Positions 34,552-46,021 of a stretch of 64,000 bases of DNA are shown here, piece by piece (position 1 is the first letter of the stretch; each line of letters begins with the position of its first letter). The translations under genes and the position numbers were made by a program. A model generated the notes under the pieces. It ran no database searches. It worked only from the letters and a program-made list of their open reading frames with translations, and was not told where the DNA came from. Source of the stretch: Calycina herbarum (taxonomy: Eukaryota; Ascomycota; Leotiomycetes; Helotiales; Pezizellaceae); assembly GCA_001414485.1 (NCBI GenBank), contig LLEY01000005.1:496001-560000 (forward strand). Direction: 5' to 3'.

Positions 34552-35280
34552 CAGTCGGTCGCGTTTTAAGCTTTAAATATTTGGTTTAGTTTAGTTCCAC
34601 TTATTATATATTAGCTGTACATAAGAACAGTAAAAAGTTCAAAGAAATTCTTCTATTCGTTCTCAGAACTACTAGAATAGCTCTTGAGCCTCTAAAGTCC
34701 TTAAAATCGTTGTCAGTGTTACTAAATAACTCTCTATTCTTTATTTACCTCTAGTCTTTCCTACCTAGCCTCTTCTTTATACTCCTTAGCTAGTCTCCTC
34801 CCCTCCTTATCTATTGCCTTCTTCTCTTCTTATCTAGCTCTCTCCTTTTCTTTTCTTTCTCTCTACTTCTCCTTCTTTCTTCTTCGCCTTCTCTTTATCC
34901 TTTTCTTATAGTCCCTAGTATACTATCTAATCTATTACTCCCTTATAAGACTTACTTAGCTAAGGATATCTTAAAAGATAAGGTAGATATACTCTTTACT
35001 ATATCTAATATATTTTATAATAGTTTATAAATTAGGAGTACTTAGGCTATTATTAATCACTTTATAAATAGACTTTTTTCCTTTGTATATAATTCAAGGG
35101 GCTATAGTTTAGAGAGGAGGCTTCGAGAGGTAGAGGAGACTTTAAGAGATAGGTAGAGTAGAGAGCTATAGCTGTTATAGATGTAGTGAACGTTTTTTAT
35201 TATTCTTATACACGGATATTTAATATAATAAGTAGAACTAAACTAAACCACCCATTTCAAGCTTAAATCACAACTGACTG
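34552..35280 (-). mobile_element. Decayed Tc1/mariner-pogo-type DNA transposon with TIRs and TA duplication
   Basis: Both ends begin CAGTC(G/A)GT and form inverted repeats: the left end (34552 onward) and the reverse complement of the right end (35280 downward) align for about 60 bp through GGTTTAGTTTAGTTC(C/T)ACTTATTATAT and more weakly to about 100 bp. A TA dinucleotide flanks each side (34550-34551 and 35281-35282), the target duplication of this superfamily. Inside, the minus strand of 34757-34845 reads as a broken Lys/Glu/Arg-rich frame (EEKKAIDKEGRRLAKEYKEE) with TAA and TAG stops, like the C-terminal tail of pogo/Fot1-type transposases. The element is only 729 bp, so most of the transposase is gone. 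Arm differences are mostly transitions and the AT content is high, consistent with RIP. Confidence 0.75.
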
Positions 35281-35282
35281 TA

Positions 35283-35941
35283 GCTCATCTTAAACGAATC
35301 GTAAAGGATAGGTAGCTCGCATTTTTGCATCGTGCTTTTGCGGGCCATCCCATACATTAACTTGCTTATTTGAGTATATCAAGGAAATGGTTTGAAGTCG
35401 ATGGGTGGTTAGGGGTGGGCAGGGATTCGCCGAGGGGTGAACTTTAAAGATGTGGTTGATAAATTTGGATTCCTCATTGGGGAAAGCGCGAAGGTGTGAT
35501 TTAAAGTAAGATGCTGAGTTTGGAAATTTTCATGGTGCGGAAAGGGTAGTTTATTTTATTTCCATGCCTTCCTTTTTTGACACACGGCAAGTTCCTAAGT
35601 TCTACTTGAAGCGTGCCTTCCGTGGATGAAAGTTTTGAGGTTAGCCGAGATCACTTCTCACTCCCACCCCACAATCTCGCACACTCCCACCTTTTCAAAT
35701 TCCTCCAACAATTCATACAAACTTTCAATCCGCCTGCGTGCAGGGAGTACTCTCAACTTCGGACTCTCCCGGTCGCAATTTCAGTTTCACCTCCATCTCA
35801 ACCACTTGGATTCAAGCACTTAGGTCGCAACTTCGAGCGCTACGGTTCTCTCTTTTGACGGTCAACCTCAACCTCAACCTCAATCACGCCCACAACACAA
35901 TCTCCTCTCCACTTTTAGCATCAACAAAACATCCTGCAAAA
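35283..35941. other. Intergenic region upstream of the 229-residue protein gene
   Basis: About 660 bp. The last 300 bp are C-rich and contain CTCAACCTCAACCTCAATC-type repeats at 35866-35884, probably in the 5' leader. Open frames at 35613-35858 overlap in several frames and are not supported. Confidence 0.5.
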
Positions 35942-36677
35942 ATGGCGGGAGGCGAAGAAAGCATGATTCTCAATTCGAAGGGGCTAGGAGATGGCATCGG
36001 AACAGACAACTCAAAGGGTTTGGATAATACTGGAGGCTCCGTCCTTTCACCATTGGCTGCGTCTTTCTCAATGGAAGAAAAGGTGAGTTAAAAGCTCCCA
36101 CTGAGGGTGTTCTGTCCTAATGTATAAGCCACCTGGCACCCAACAAAAAGCACCGGGTACAGAACGCGAAGTAAAATGCTTCGAGTACAACTGTTACCAC
36201 GTTGAACACAATGGGGCCGATATCCGTGCTCTTCGCAAGGTGCCTAAGAAGGGATGGATTCAGCACGATTTTCGAATTCAAGGACTCAGCGAACTACGAG
36301 ATTCCATACGCCTCCAGCTTCGACTCTCCCACCACGGTCTACAGTTGCAATCCCTTACACTTTCGTTCAAGGGTGAGGGTTTGGGTAGAGATTTGATGAA
36401 CGAGTTGGATTTCGAAACAGAAATCTTACCACAACTTCGAGGTGAAGACAAGGAGTCCTTTTTCTCTGTCGTCATTGAAGCCGGAGCCCCATCTTTCGAA
36501 CAATGGCCACTCCCAAGTTACGTTAACGACTTATTCTGGTTGGAACTCCCTCAACATCTTCAACCACAACAACGCCAACAACCCCAGCAACACCATCAGG
36601 GCCAAAGGTTTTCAAAGAGAGGCATGACACAAGACATCAGAGTTAACGGAAACGGTCACTTTGACAGTTCTTATTAA
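35942..36677 (+). CDS. Unrecognised 229-residue protein
   Basis: Two exons (35942-36082 and 36129-36677) with a 46-nt intron (GTGAGT...CCTAATGTATAAG). The ATG has a strong context (AAAATGGCG). The first 47 residues are Gly/Ser-rich and probably disordered; the second exon begins PPGTQQKAPGTEREVKCFEY and contains a compact alpha/beta-looking region (RKVPKKGWIQHDFRIQGLSE, LRLSHHGLQLQSLTLSFKGE, FFSVVIEAGAPSFEQWPLPS) followed by a glutamine-rich tail (PQQRQQPQQHHQG). No signal peptide or membrane segment. I do not recognise the family; clean splicing and composition support a real gene. Confidence 0.68.
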
Positions 36678-37045
36678 TTTGGGCGCAAATCAGCAAGAGA
36701 GGACTCTATTTTCCACGAGCCTATCCCAAACCACCTCCACTCCATCTCATTCGCTTGCCATCAAAACTTTCACCATCATGATGCATTGCTAGGGGAAGAT
36801 ACTTCTTATATTACTGGAGGGACGTTGGGCATTCTGAAGCTTCTCGTTGATTTCAAAATTGCGAGGCTGCTTCGTCACTTGCCTACCATAGCCCTCTCCA
36901 AAAGTTAAAAAGTATTTCGCGTAGTCTTTTCAATCTATGTTATCGTATAATGGAATCCAAAACTATTGCTTTGCCCCGCATAATGAAAGTGTTGAGTAAT
37001 TGTACCATTAAAAGTATTTCACTAATTTATATCGCAAATTCAAGC
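36678..37045. other. Intergenic region between convergent genes
   Basis: 368 bp holding two 3' UTRs. Nothing else recognised. Confidence 0.55.
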
Positions 37046-38316
37046 TTAATTAAAGCCTAAGCCCAGAATGACTGCATCGATCAAGTCAGTCCCTTCGACG
37101 TCCTCCTCTTCCTTATCACGACTCTCCCGAATAAACAATATTTTCCACGAGGAAGGCCCTCCACTTCGAAGCACATACGGATTTGTTCCTGCAAAATTGG
37201 AAATCATTTCTTGAAGGGTCGTACCAGCAATACCAACGATAACTTGGTGGTTCTGAAATATGATAGCCTCTTGCATCAACTACAACAAGAAAAATCAGTA
37301 CAGATTCGATATTGAGAAAATTGTGGGACTTACCATCTGGGACTTTACACTCTTGATCGATTTGATGGAGTTGAAATGTTTCATAGCAACTCCGCCAAAT
37401 ACTTTGTCGTCGAAGCGGGTAATCTCTAACTTGTGGTCGATCAACAGGAGATACACTTGCTCGATCCAAAGGATAACAAAGGCTTTCAACAGTTCCTTTC
37501 CTCGGAGGGCATCAGCTGACCAGCTGCGCTCAATTGGAAATAGTAACTGAGACAGATGACCTGGCCAATTAACCTTGAGAGTATCCAAATCAAGACCCAC
37601 TCGTTAGCACCTGATAGGAAGCACTCGAAGTAGACTTTGCGATCATTGAGGGTGCTGATAGGAGGTCCGTCAGGTTGCTCATTGGATGTTGTGACGAAAT
37701 TCGGTGAGGCGATCATCCAACTAGTGAGAGTTAGGAGGAGAGAGTAAAGATCTTTGGAAGGTGCTTCAACTGCCTGCAAACTGGAAAGAGTGTAGTCATA
37801 ATTCTCACATGCCATTTGTCTCTCAACGATGGTCGCATTCCCTTGAAATCGAATGGCTTTTCCAGCTCCCCCGCTTGTCGCATAGTGGATGGCAGCACAC
37901 TCTCCATTCGGCCTTCATCTAAATCCCCCTCGATAAACACCCAGAGAAGCAAAAATTGAATCAAGTTCTTGCGCAGACTCTTGTATATCTTCTTTTGATC
38001 CGGCTGTATGGCTTGTGCTGCGCTGGCGGGAGGGCCTGCTGTTGTATGGGGAGCTGCCTGTGTATCGAGAGAGGTCTCCTTGAGAGGTCTGTACACCCAT
38101 GTCGAAGTCAAGAGACGCGTTGGAAACTGGCGCTCCTTCTCATCGACTACTTCGTCGGGGAAGACTTGGATAGTGGGTTCGCTCGCGATGAATTTTCCAA
38201 GGAGGCCTTGCAGTGCCTGCCTATCTGCAAGGTCGACTGGAAGGAACGAGTCAGTCAAAATGTCACGGAATTTCTTTTATGGTAAATGTACTGCACACCG
38301 GGGTGATTTTCGCCAT
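37046..38316 (-). CDS. Unrecognised 354-residue protein, exon structure partly uncertain
   Basis: Best model, minus strand: 38316-38292 (25 nt), 38236-37809, 37773-37636, 37573-37334, 37279-37046. It gives 354 residues and starts MAKITPVCIDLADRQALQG. Introns 1 (GTACAT...TTCCAG), 2 (GTGAGA...TTGCAG) and 4 (GTAAGT...GTTGTAG) are convincing. Intron 3 (62 nt, donor GTCTAC, acceptor CTCAAG, with GCTAAC inside) is weak, because the skipped part of exon 3 also reads like protein (YFECFLSGANE). An alternative is a one-base deletion or two-base insertion near 37600, which would make this a frameshifted gene. No signal peptide, membrane segment or known motif was seen; helical content appears high (KSLRKNLIQFLLLWVFIEGD). 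Function unknown. Confidence 0.6.
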
Positions 38317-39738
38317 GGTTCAGGAGCGCCGGAGTGGCATTTGAGGTTGTGGTTGTATGCTCGTGTGGGCCGATCTGTTGTTGTTGGTGGAGTCGTCTTC
38401 GTGATGGTTAAGACTTTCAACAGTCATCAAAATATGCAAACAAAAACACTTAATAAAGTACTCAAGCTGAGCTTGTGATTTATGGTAAAACCAAGTAATC
38501 GAATTATTTTGACATTGAAATAGATTAGATATACAACAGAAAGTATAAGATAGTTAATATCATTAGCTGCAAAAGAGATATAGAAGAAAAAGAGTAGTCA
38601 GTCCTGTAAATACTATATTTAGCTTAACTTGGTTTACTTGAAAAAGTTATATAAAAGATTTTACAAAATTGAATCAACTAGATATCTGTCACGAGAAATG
38701 GGGTCACATAACACTCTATTTTCCCTGTATATATAGCAGAGTTTTCACCTTCTAATACAAGGCTCCTGAGAGCGTTTTCCACACTCGATTTTGTACGTGA
38801 CAATATCTTTATAAGATGAAATCTTCTTAGGCATAACTTATTTCTTTGAAAAATATTACATGAAAGGTGTTAGATAATTGAATTAATCAGGCTTAGATAC
38901 GATAGGACTAGGTAGCTTCAGTGGATTGACAAATTTATTCAATTACTCAACGTCACTCTGAGTAACACAGAGTAGAGTAGAGTCATTATTCCATTACACT
39001 GAGTAATAGGCTATAAGTAAAGTAATATAAAACTAGAATTTCAAGAAGAATTTAATCCGAGATAAGTAGTATTTAAGGAACATAAAAGAATCTCTCTTTA
39101 TTAAGAGCTGATTGATCAGTTTATTTAGGTTATTATTAAAGAGTTAACGTGAATTGGAACTAACTTTAGATCTCGGAAGATTTTAGCTAACGTCTCTGAT
39201 ACTAACCTAGTACTCGGTCCGTAGTCCGATGGTCGGTCCGACTCAGAGTAACTCCCGAGTAGAGTATAGAGTATAAATAACAGCCGATTTCATGGAGTAG
39301 AGTGGAGTAATGCCCTCTTATTCACTGGGTAGCTTATCTGACTGGTTCGGCGTGTTCCAATATTTCCCAGACAACTATAGCTTATGATCCCTCTTTTTTT
39401 CTCGCCAACGTTTACAACCACTTGGCTGTTGTATTTTTTTTAAAGCTGTGCCACTAAGCTACCAACTTGGAGAATTAAATAGGTTTTGTGAATTCCAGTA
39501 GTCATGAACATGTACTCGTCTCAAGTACCGTGCCGAGTAAAATGACTTTCGAACCAACACTCACGCGATCGATCAGTAGATGAACATTGAACATTGAAAT
39601 TTTGATGGTATGTAATTGACAAGAAAATAGCTTTTTATACCCGGCCCATCCAAATACAAAAGACCGTTGAACGCTGAAGTGCTAGACAATCTAACCGCTA
39701 TGCGAGTGAACCCCCAAACCCATTGACAAAAATTAGAT
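38317..39738. other. AT-rich intergenic region with decayed direct repeats
   Basis: 1.4 kb. The stretch 38480-39310 is very AT-rich and gene-free. Segments at 38969-39007 and 39294-39332 are imperfect direct repeats (AGAGTAGAGTAGAGT... / GGAGTAGAGTGGAGT..., both ending CACTG(A/G)GTA) about 325 bp apart, probably remains of a mobile element. No coding region was recognised. Confidence 0.55.
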
Positions 39739-42700
39739 TCATGAAACGCTTTGTACAAGAGGTTTGCTGGAAAATAATCCCGCAACTTGGTAAAACATTT
39801 CCTCCAATGGAGGAAGAGCAAAGGCGGGTCCGATATCGAATATTTCAGACAATTCCTGTTGTGTGACGACAGGCGTATCGTTGTCCTCATCGTCATCTTC
39901 ATTCTTGGGAGTGGTACGAATCGGTAATTCTTCCATCTCGTCATCCTCAACAACATCTTCGATTGCAAGTACAGGAGCTTCGACGGCCTCCTCCACACCT
40001 TCTTCAAGCTGGAGTGCTGATGTGGATTGCGCCAAATTGGTGACGACTTGAGTTCCCTTCTTGTGAATAGTGCGAACTTCAGCGGCGGAATCGAGGATGA
40101 GATACCCATCAAAGTCGATGGCTGGTAACAATGCTGTCACTACTGTTGGCAAAATCTCTTGGAGCTCAGACTCGGGGTTGTCTTGTTGAAAGATGAACAG
40201 TTCTGAGGATGTGTGCCTCAGAAATTTCTTATTCTCTTTCTTGTCAGAATATGAAATAGGAAGGGCAACTGCAAATGTTCTGCTCCTTTTATCAACTGCC
40301 AAGTGCACCATTTCCTGCTTCTGCTCGACTGACAGGTCTACCAGGCGAGAGCTCAACCTGATTCGAAGTTTAATATCATTCGATACTAGATCGTAGACTG
40401 CCAGGCGGCTCGCAATTATGATCAAGTCTTGGCCGAGAAATTCCATGTTGGTGAGCTCCCCTTCAAATAAGTTCGTCTGGGAATGACGAATTGCCCCCGA
40501 GTGCGAATCAAGAAAATTGATAACGCCAGCTTGGCCACTGCCTCCTGCGGCCAATACTGAACCATCGTCAGAGAATGCGATGGAGCCACTGGTAACGGGT
40601 TCAAAAGCTTTGCCAAGCTCCTCAGGCAGTTCTAATTTTCCAACAGAGATGGCATGTTGACAACGCCAGTTACGAAGAGCCTTTCCGGATTGATTTCTTA
40701 CCAGAACACCATCTCTTTTCCGCGCCTTTGTCGACCATATACAAACAACCCCGTCTTGCCCAAAGGTTGCAAATCGTGACGACTCGGGGTCAGCAGCAAG
40801 GTCTAGTACCCGGCCAGGAGAAGCAGAGTTGTGTGCGAGAGTATGCGGTGCATCGATACGCGATACAAGCTCCCACAAAGCAGCCTGCTCATTGCGTTCC
40901 CAAAACTTCAAGAATACCTCTCGTCGATTTAATCGCTCAATTTGAGCCTCTTCAGGACTAAGTCCAAGATGAAGCAAATCTCTTGCTGGGGGCATCCATT
41001 CCTCCACGGTCGCCAACCATTTTCCATCGTGTGATATTTTCATATGAGACACCCTTGGCTCTGACAACCGATGAGCATTTGGAGAAGAGTTTTTGTGGGT
41101 GGTATGCGCCCTGGTGAGGGCTTGGCGGGAGGTGCTGTGGCCAGACCCAAGATCGAAAGTTTGGAGAAATGGCGATCCGACAATGAGGGGTCCCGCACGA
41201 TTGATTTCTTGAGTTTGACCAACTGCGAGGAACAATTGAGAGGAGGAAACGGGGCTGACGACTGCTGGAGTACGCTGAACCAAGGGTTCTTTCCAAGATT
41301 CTTCACGTAGTCTCCTAACCTGGGACTCGGGGGTGTTATCTTCAATCAAGACGCTTGCTTGAATGCCAGCAATGTTGGTAGTAGGGAGTAGTTCTGCGGT
41401 AGATAAGACCAGTGAAGAATTGTCGGCAAGCTGAATAGCATATGACGACCCTGAGGGGGAGATTGTGACATTTTGAATGGTTGCAGACATATTAGGTAGA
41501 AATTGTTTGCTTCCCGTATCCAACTGCCATATCACGAGAACTGTTTCATTTCCTCCGGAAATAATGTAGTTTCCTGTAGAATGTTAGTCCCAAATTCATT
41601 CATAGATTGTGCAAGCCATACCATCTAGAGACCACTTTACTGTATGGACAGCCTCTCTATGCCAATGCAATTTGCGAGGTATAATGTTGATTCCTCCCGG
41701 GAGCTTGCCATCCTGGAGTCGGTGAAGATTCGCTAAGAGATCCTCGTGTACGAAGATGGAACCTAGAACATCGCCAACCACCAGATCGACTACGGGTCGG
41801 CTCAGTTGTTGCGCTGGGTTTTCTGCCACAGGTCTCTTGGAGACTTTTAAATCTAAGGAGCAGATTGTGTCCGCTGATTCGAATACCCGGAATTCGTATC
41901 TAATTTTGTCCACCGTGCCAAAGTTGGCCGACCTCAGGTTTCCAAGGATTATTTTTTTTCCAGAAGTGGCAGCGATGACAGCACCTTCGTGTCCGGTTTT
42001 TATGAACTCGATACGACTATTACATGTGTAGATCGTCCTTGCCATGGGTTCGGTGGTCGTCAGCTCGTTTGCCGTCACTCTCCATACATTATTTTTCCCG
42101 ACTTCGGTTGTAAAAACAATGTCCCGTCTCCTTCCAGCGGATTCCATTGATGCCACTGTCATGTATATACACCCGGTAGACGATATCTTCCACGAGTCTT
42201 CGGCACCTGCGCCCGTGGTCCAGTCGACTTTGAAAATCCTGCCATCCGAACAGGCGACCCATATAAGGTTCGGTGTTGTTGGTGACAAGGAGAATGAGAC
42301 AATTCGGGTATCTGGAAGCAGTTCGACAATGTTGAGCTTGATTGATCGAGTAAGAAGTGAGGTTGCAGTAGAATAGACATGGAGCGTAGTTCGGCTGGCC
42401 AAAATGAGATTTCTATGCGATTGACAGTCAGTGTCAAGGTCAATACCAGAAACATGACTGATCCTTACTTTTCATCCTTTGAAAAAACTGGTTCGTGGTT
42501 CAGCATTCGCCCTGCTATTGACTCTGAGAGCGCCCATGGCTGCAGCTTGTGCGCATCCTCTGTTCCTTGTTCGAAATCTCCAGCCTGCATCAAGTCAAAG
42601 TCAATGGCTTCTGGAGACTGCGACTTTCCCTCGCCACTATTCTCAGTTCCATTGACCCCGTTTGTCTTTATAAGGCTCGTGGCCGTCGCATTTGGTGGAT

Positions 42701-42836
42701 GAAAAGCTGCTTCCCAGCCCGCAGCTGCGCCAATATTTTTTACTGAATTTGTCGCAGTGTCGAGAACCGATTTCGCACGCTTAGGAACATCTGGGACCTC
42801 CAACGATCCTCTCTTGCGCTTCAGTATGGAAGCCAT
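39739..42836 (-). CDS. UTP17: U3 snoRNP/SSU-processome WD-repeat protein UTP17 (NAN1, WDR75)
   Basis: Three exons (42836-42469, 42412-41622, 41573-39739) encode 997 residues. Utp17/Nan1 (human WDR75) is a tandem WD40-propeller protein of the t-UTP/UTP-A subcomplex, which binds nascent pre-rRNA in the nucleolus and links rDNA transcription to 18S processing. Visible features: basic N-terminus MASILKRKRGSLEVPDVPKR (nucleolar-type signal), WD-like strands such as NLILASRTTLHVYSTATSLL and NLIWVACSDGRIFKVDW, the conserved LHWHREAVHTVKWSLDGNYI spanning intron 2, then GGNETVLVIWQLDTGSKQFL, and RFATFGQDGVVCIW in the second propeller. The acidic C-terminal tail (EDVVEDDEMEELP) is typical. The product is somewhat longer than the yeast protein (896). 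Divergent with RPB10 over 255 bp. Confidence 0.9.
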
Positions 42837-43091
42837 GGTATTGTCGGAGGGTTGGTGAAGTGGTCGTGGGGTTGAATATTTTTTTTCCTTATCGGTCGGA
42901 CAAGGCTGATCTCGCGAAAAAGTCGATGGAATTATTTTTTAGCGCGGCCTCGAACTTCTTTTGAAAGCAACCTTGAATCCACGCGACGACAAAGAGCACA
43001 GCTCCCCACCACAAACATCGACCGCTCGCGCAGATTTACCACCTCTTGCCCAGCACATCGCGTCAAAGTTTATCCATTGGATTCATACAAA
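42837..43091. promoter_or_regulatory. Compact bidirectional promoter, UTP17 / RPB10
   Basis: 255 bp between two divergent ATGs of growth-related genes. The centre holds a T-rich run (ATTTTTTTTCC), CTCGCGAAAAAGTCGATGG and GCGCGGCC. The GAAAA...GATGG stretch loosely recalls RRPE/PAC-type ribosome-biogenesis elements known from yeast, but the match is not exact. Confidence 0.4.
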
Positions 43092-43535
43092 ATGATTATT
43101 CCAGTGCGCTGTTTCTCCTGCGGGAAGGTACGGCCCCTCCGCTTATACGCCCCTCCTACCTCGACTAACACAGTTATTACAGGTGATCGGAGACCTCTGG
43201 GAGCGTTATTTGAAGCTTATCGATGAGGGAATCACGGATGGGTTAGTTTGATGGAATACAGATGCATGGCAGACGGAGCTTTGGATGCTGATGATTTATC
43301 AAGGGACGCTATGGACCAACTTGGCTGCAAGCGATACTGCTGTCGTCGTATGGTCATGACACATGTGGATCTTATTGAGAAACTCCTCAAGTCAGTTTAC
43401 CTCGCCTCGGCTATCCTCTTGCAACGCACAGCTTTCTGGAGCTCTCTTCGCAGATCCATTCTTGGACCAGCAACTGACAGTCAATACAGGTACAACCCAG
43501 CGGACCGAGACCAAAAGAAAGCTGCTCTGAATTGA
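43092..43535 (+). CDS. RPB10: DNA-directed RNA polymerases I, II and III subunit RPABC5 (Rpb10)
   Basis: Four exons (43092-43127, 43183-43241, 43304-43390, 43490-43535) encode 75 residues. Rpb10 is a small zinc-binding subunit shared by all three nuclear RNA polymerases and is needed for core assembly. The protein starts [12 protein letters not shown], with zinc ligands Cys7 and Cys10, and carries the invariant [10 protein letters not shown] with Cys44 and Cys45, then [14 protein letters not shown]. Intron 2 uses donor GTTAGT and acceptor TATCAAG; other acceptors upstream in this intron (ACAG, GCAG) would either leave a 20-nt intron or break the conserved ITDGDAMDQLG. Four exons in a 76-codon gene is intron-dense, as is common for this gene in filamentous fungi. 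Confidence 0.95.
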
Positions 43536-46021
43536 AGAACCGAATGCATACATCACCGGCGTCGGAATGGGGTTGGGAATCTCAGCGGTTATTTGATTTA
43601 GAGGCGTATTGATAAGGGCGTTGCAGGTTGGGGAGGGGTTCGGAATACACATTTCAGATCCCAATATCAGACGGTCTATACCTATTTGCTTCGCTCCAGG
43701 AACCCAGCGTGTTGGAACGCTTGAATACGCGTGCATTTCTCCAATTTTCCAAGGACGCCACAGTTTTCATTGCCCAAAGGGATTGTATATCCGACAGTGC
43801 CTCAAGGTCGCAGGCCAGCGCATTTGGGCCACTGTTGGAGTTTCTTCCATTCCACCAGTTCTGGTAAGCCACGAGGCTTGACGATCCTTGAAGTGTTGGT
43901 CTGGAGGAAAAAACAAGTAAGCCAACATCCAACAACGAGGCTTTGTGTTGCTTTAGCGAGGGTTCTTGACATATATGTTCCACTGGGACGCCTATGCACT
44001 CTGCAAGCGCAGAGTATGCATTCAGAATTTTCCTAGTGGCCTCGTGGCGCATTGTTTCTTACTGCATCCTGAAGAAGTTGGAATGTTTGAAAAGCGGCCC
44101 TTTTCGAGCCAACATGATGAAATTGTTTGTTCTGTCTGGGCCTTTTCCGCACTGGCATTGGTAGCCACCAGGAAAGCCGTGGGCTGTGTCCTCGAGACCA
44201 CAATGGCTGTGATATTCTCGTAAAATCTGCCAGTCATTGAGGCTTGTTCTTGGAATGGGGGCTGCAGAATAATACCAGTACTCAAAGTGAAGTTCTGATA
44301 TGACACACAATTTCTTGTCCTGTTACACAATGTACGATGTTCCGAGTTGGAAAACGCATTCAAGTGTGCTTTTTGTCATCCAGTCATGTTTTGGAGCATT
44401 TTTGGTCTTTCCTCTCACACCCACCCCAGCGGGTGGATCGTCACTCAGTATTTGGGATTGAACACATCCTCTCGTGCCCCCTCTCCGAATTATTCCAACA
44501 TGAATAAGTTACCAGAGCGGCCCATCCGCAGAAAGGTAACCCTCCCAACCTCCACCATTAATGAAGTGCCCGTTCAATGAGTCTAGACAGCTGGAGAGTG
44601 TGATAACCAGAGCCAGTGCTTGGTAGCTTATTGGACAGGTATCGGACCGGCTGATGGAGTGTAAAGTGATAAGAAGGTTGTTTAAGCCATTGTTCCATGG
44701 GTGAACTCGTGGAGCGGTCTACGGATACAGACCCCAGGTTGATAAATTGATGGAGGGAAGCCCGAAAACAAAGTTGACTTCGAATCGCAAGTTCTCAAAA
44801 CTTTTAAGCGCCGACGCTCATGCAGCCCCCTCGATCAAGAGACGCGCATATGCGGCTATGATTGGTCACAGCGGGCAACACCGGCTTGGGCCTTAAATCC
44901 ACCTGCAGATAACTGTAAAAAAGTGGCAGGGAGGTCGGTTGGGGACGATGTTTATTCGTCGCTGTTGCAGCTTTTTGCTCCGTCCTTGGGAGCAAGCGAT
45001 CGTGAACGATCAATAGTGTACCGATCACTCCCAAGCCAAGATTTTCGATGCGAGACTGGGATATCCGTACGTACAATATCACATTGCGGGACTTTGTAAC
45101 CGACGACAAATGCAATTGAGGTTGAGGGGCCTTACTCGTTACCTATCGCGCAGTCGTCAGAAAGCCACCTTCTCGAGCACCAAAGGCCTCATGACATGAC
45201 ACATGCCCAACCGAGCCTCTCTTCTACGTTATTTGCGGCACCAACTAATTTTAAACGGGCCAAACCGTTCCCTTGGGACACCACGACAAGCGCAATGGTT
45301 CCTCCTTGGAGAGAAAGTGTCAAGAGTTTCGGGGTCGTCCCGAATAAATTCCAACTCGGCCTCTACAAACAGCTCCGCCTGCGCTTGGGGGGACCCGTGC
45401 TAGCCCTTGAGCTTGAGCTCTAATGACGGTTGGTTGGTGTTGCATGCCCTGGCATCTATCAAACAAAATATTGTCCCTTTGCTTGATTCTTAGTTGTCAG
45501 TTACTTGCAAATTTCGTGTTTGTTTTCTGCGTACTGTTTTTCTGCATGCACGCTCAAGGTTCTATGAGCTGTAAACATTTTCCCTGTGGCCCCTGTGGCC
45601 CCTCAAGCTCTCTTGAGCTCCGCCTTTTCCCCCCCCTCCTCTCCCCCGTCGGCTTCAAAAATCAGCAAAGACACATCATATCTCACTAGCATCTCACTAG
45701 TATTTCACTAGCATCTCACTAGCATATACTAGCATATACTAGCATCTCCAGACACCGAAATCCCCATTCAGCCTTAGAGCTCTGACCCATACCAACAATT
45801 GGCTTCGTTGCTTCATTGCACCCACCCAGTCTCTCCTTTCTGCGTGGCCAGGGAGCGCTCGCGGTGCTGCATCTTTGTGTTCTCATAAATCACACCCACT
45901 GCCACTCACATCCAGCCGGAAGAGGAGTCTCGCATCACACTCTGCCAGCCTAAGAGCCAGCAGCCTGCCCACGCCTCCCCACCACCAGCACCAGCACGCA
46001 CCAGCATTGGATTGCTCGACA
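43536..46021. other. Intergenic region, 2.5 kb
   Basis: No gene I can defend. Overlapping frames on the minus strand at 43654-44363 (up to 132 codons) have protein-like stretches but no motif, no convincing splice pattern and equally long frames on the other strand. A hairpin-like inverted repeat CTTGGGAG...CTCCCAAG spans about 44988-45037, with GATCGTGAACGATC inside. The region 45680-45747 is a short minisatellite. From about 45770 onward the sequence is a C-rich leader for the next gene. Confidence 0.5.
45680..45747. repeat. CACTAGCAT-type minisatellite
   Basis: Six to seven consecutive 10-12 bp variants of TCTCACTAGCA and ATACTAGCAT. It lies in the upstream region of the conserved gene beginning at 46022. 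Confidence 0.8.

Noticed and set aside
34757..34920. CT-rich tract as an independent microsatellite
   Set aside because: On the minus strand it reads as the broken Lys/Glu/Arg-rich tail of a transposase and lies inside the TIR element.
43242..43303. CTGATGA in Rpb10 intron 2 as part of a hammerhead ribozyme
   Set aside because: No GAAA-containing partner or flanking stems are present; the match is a normal branch-site region.
43654..44363. Minus-strand open frames of up to 132 codons that might be a two-exon gene
   Set aside because: Several frames on both strands are equally long, none has a motif, and no donor/acceptor pair joins them convincingly.
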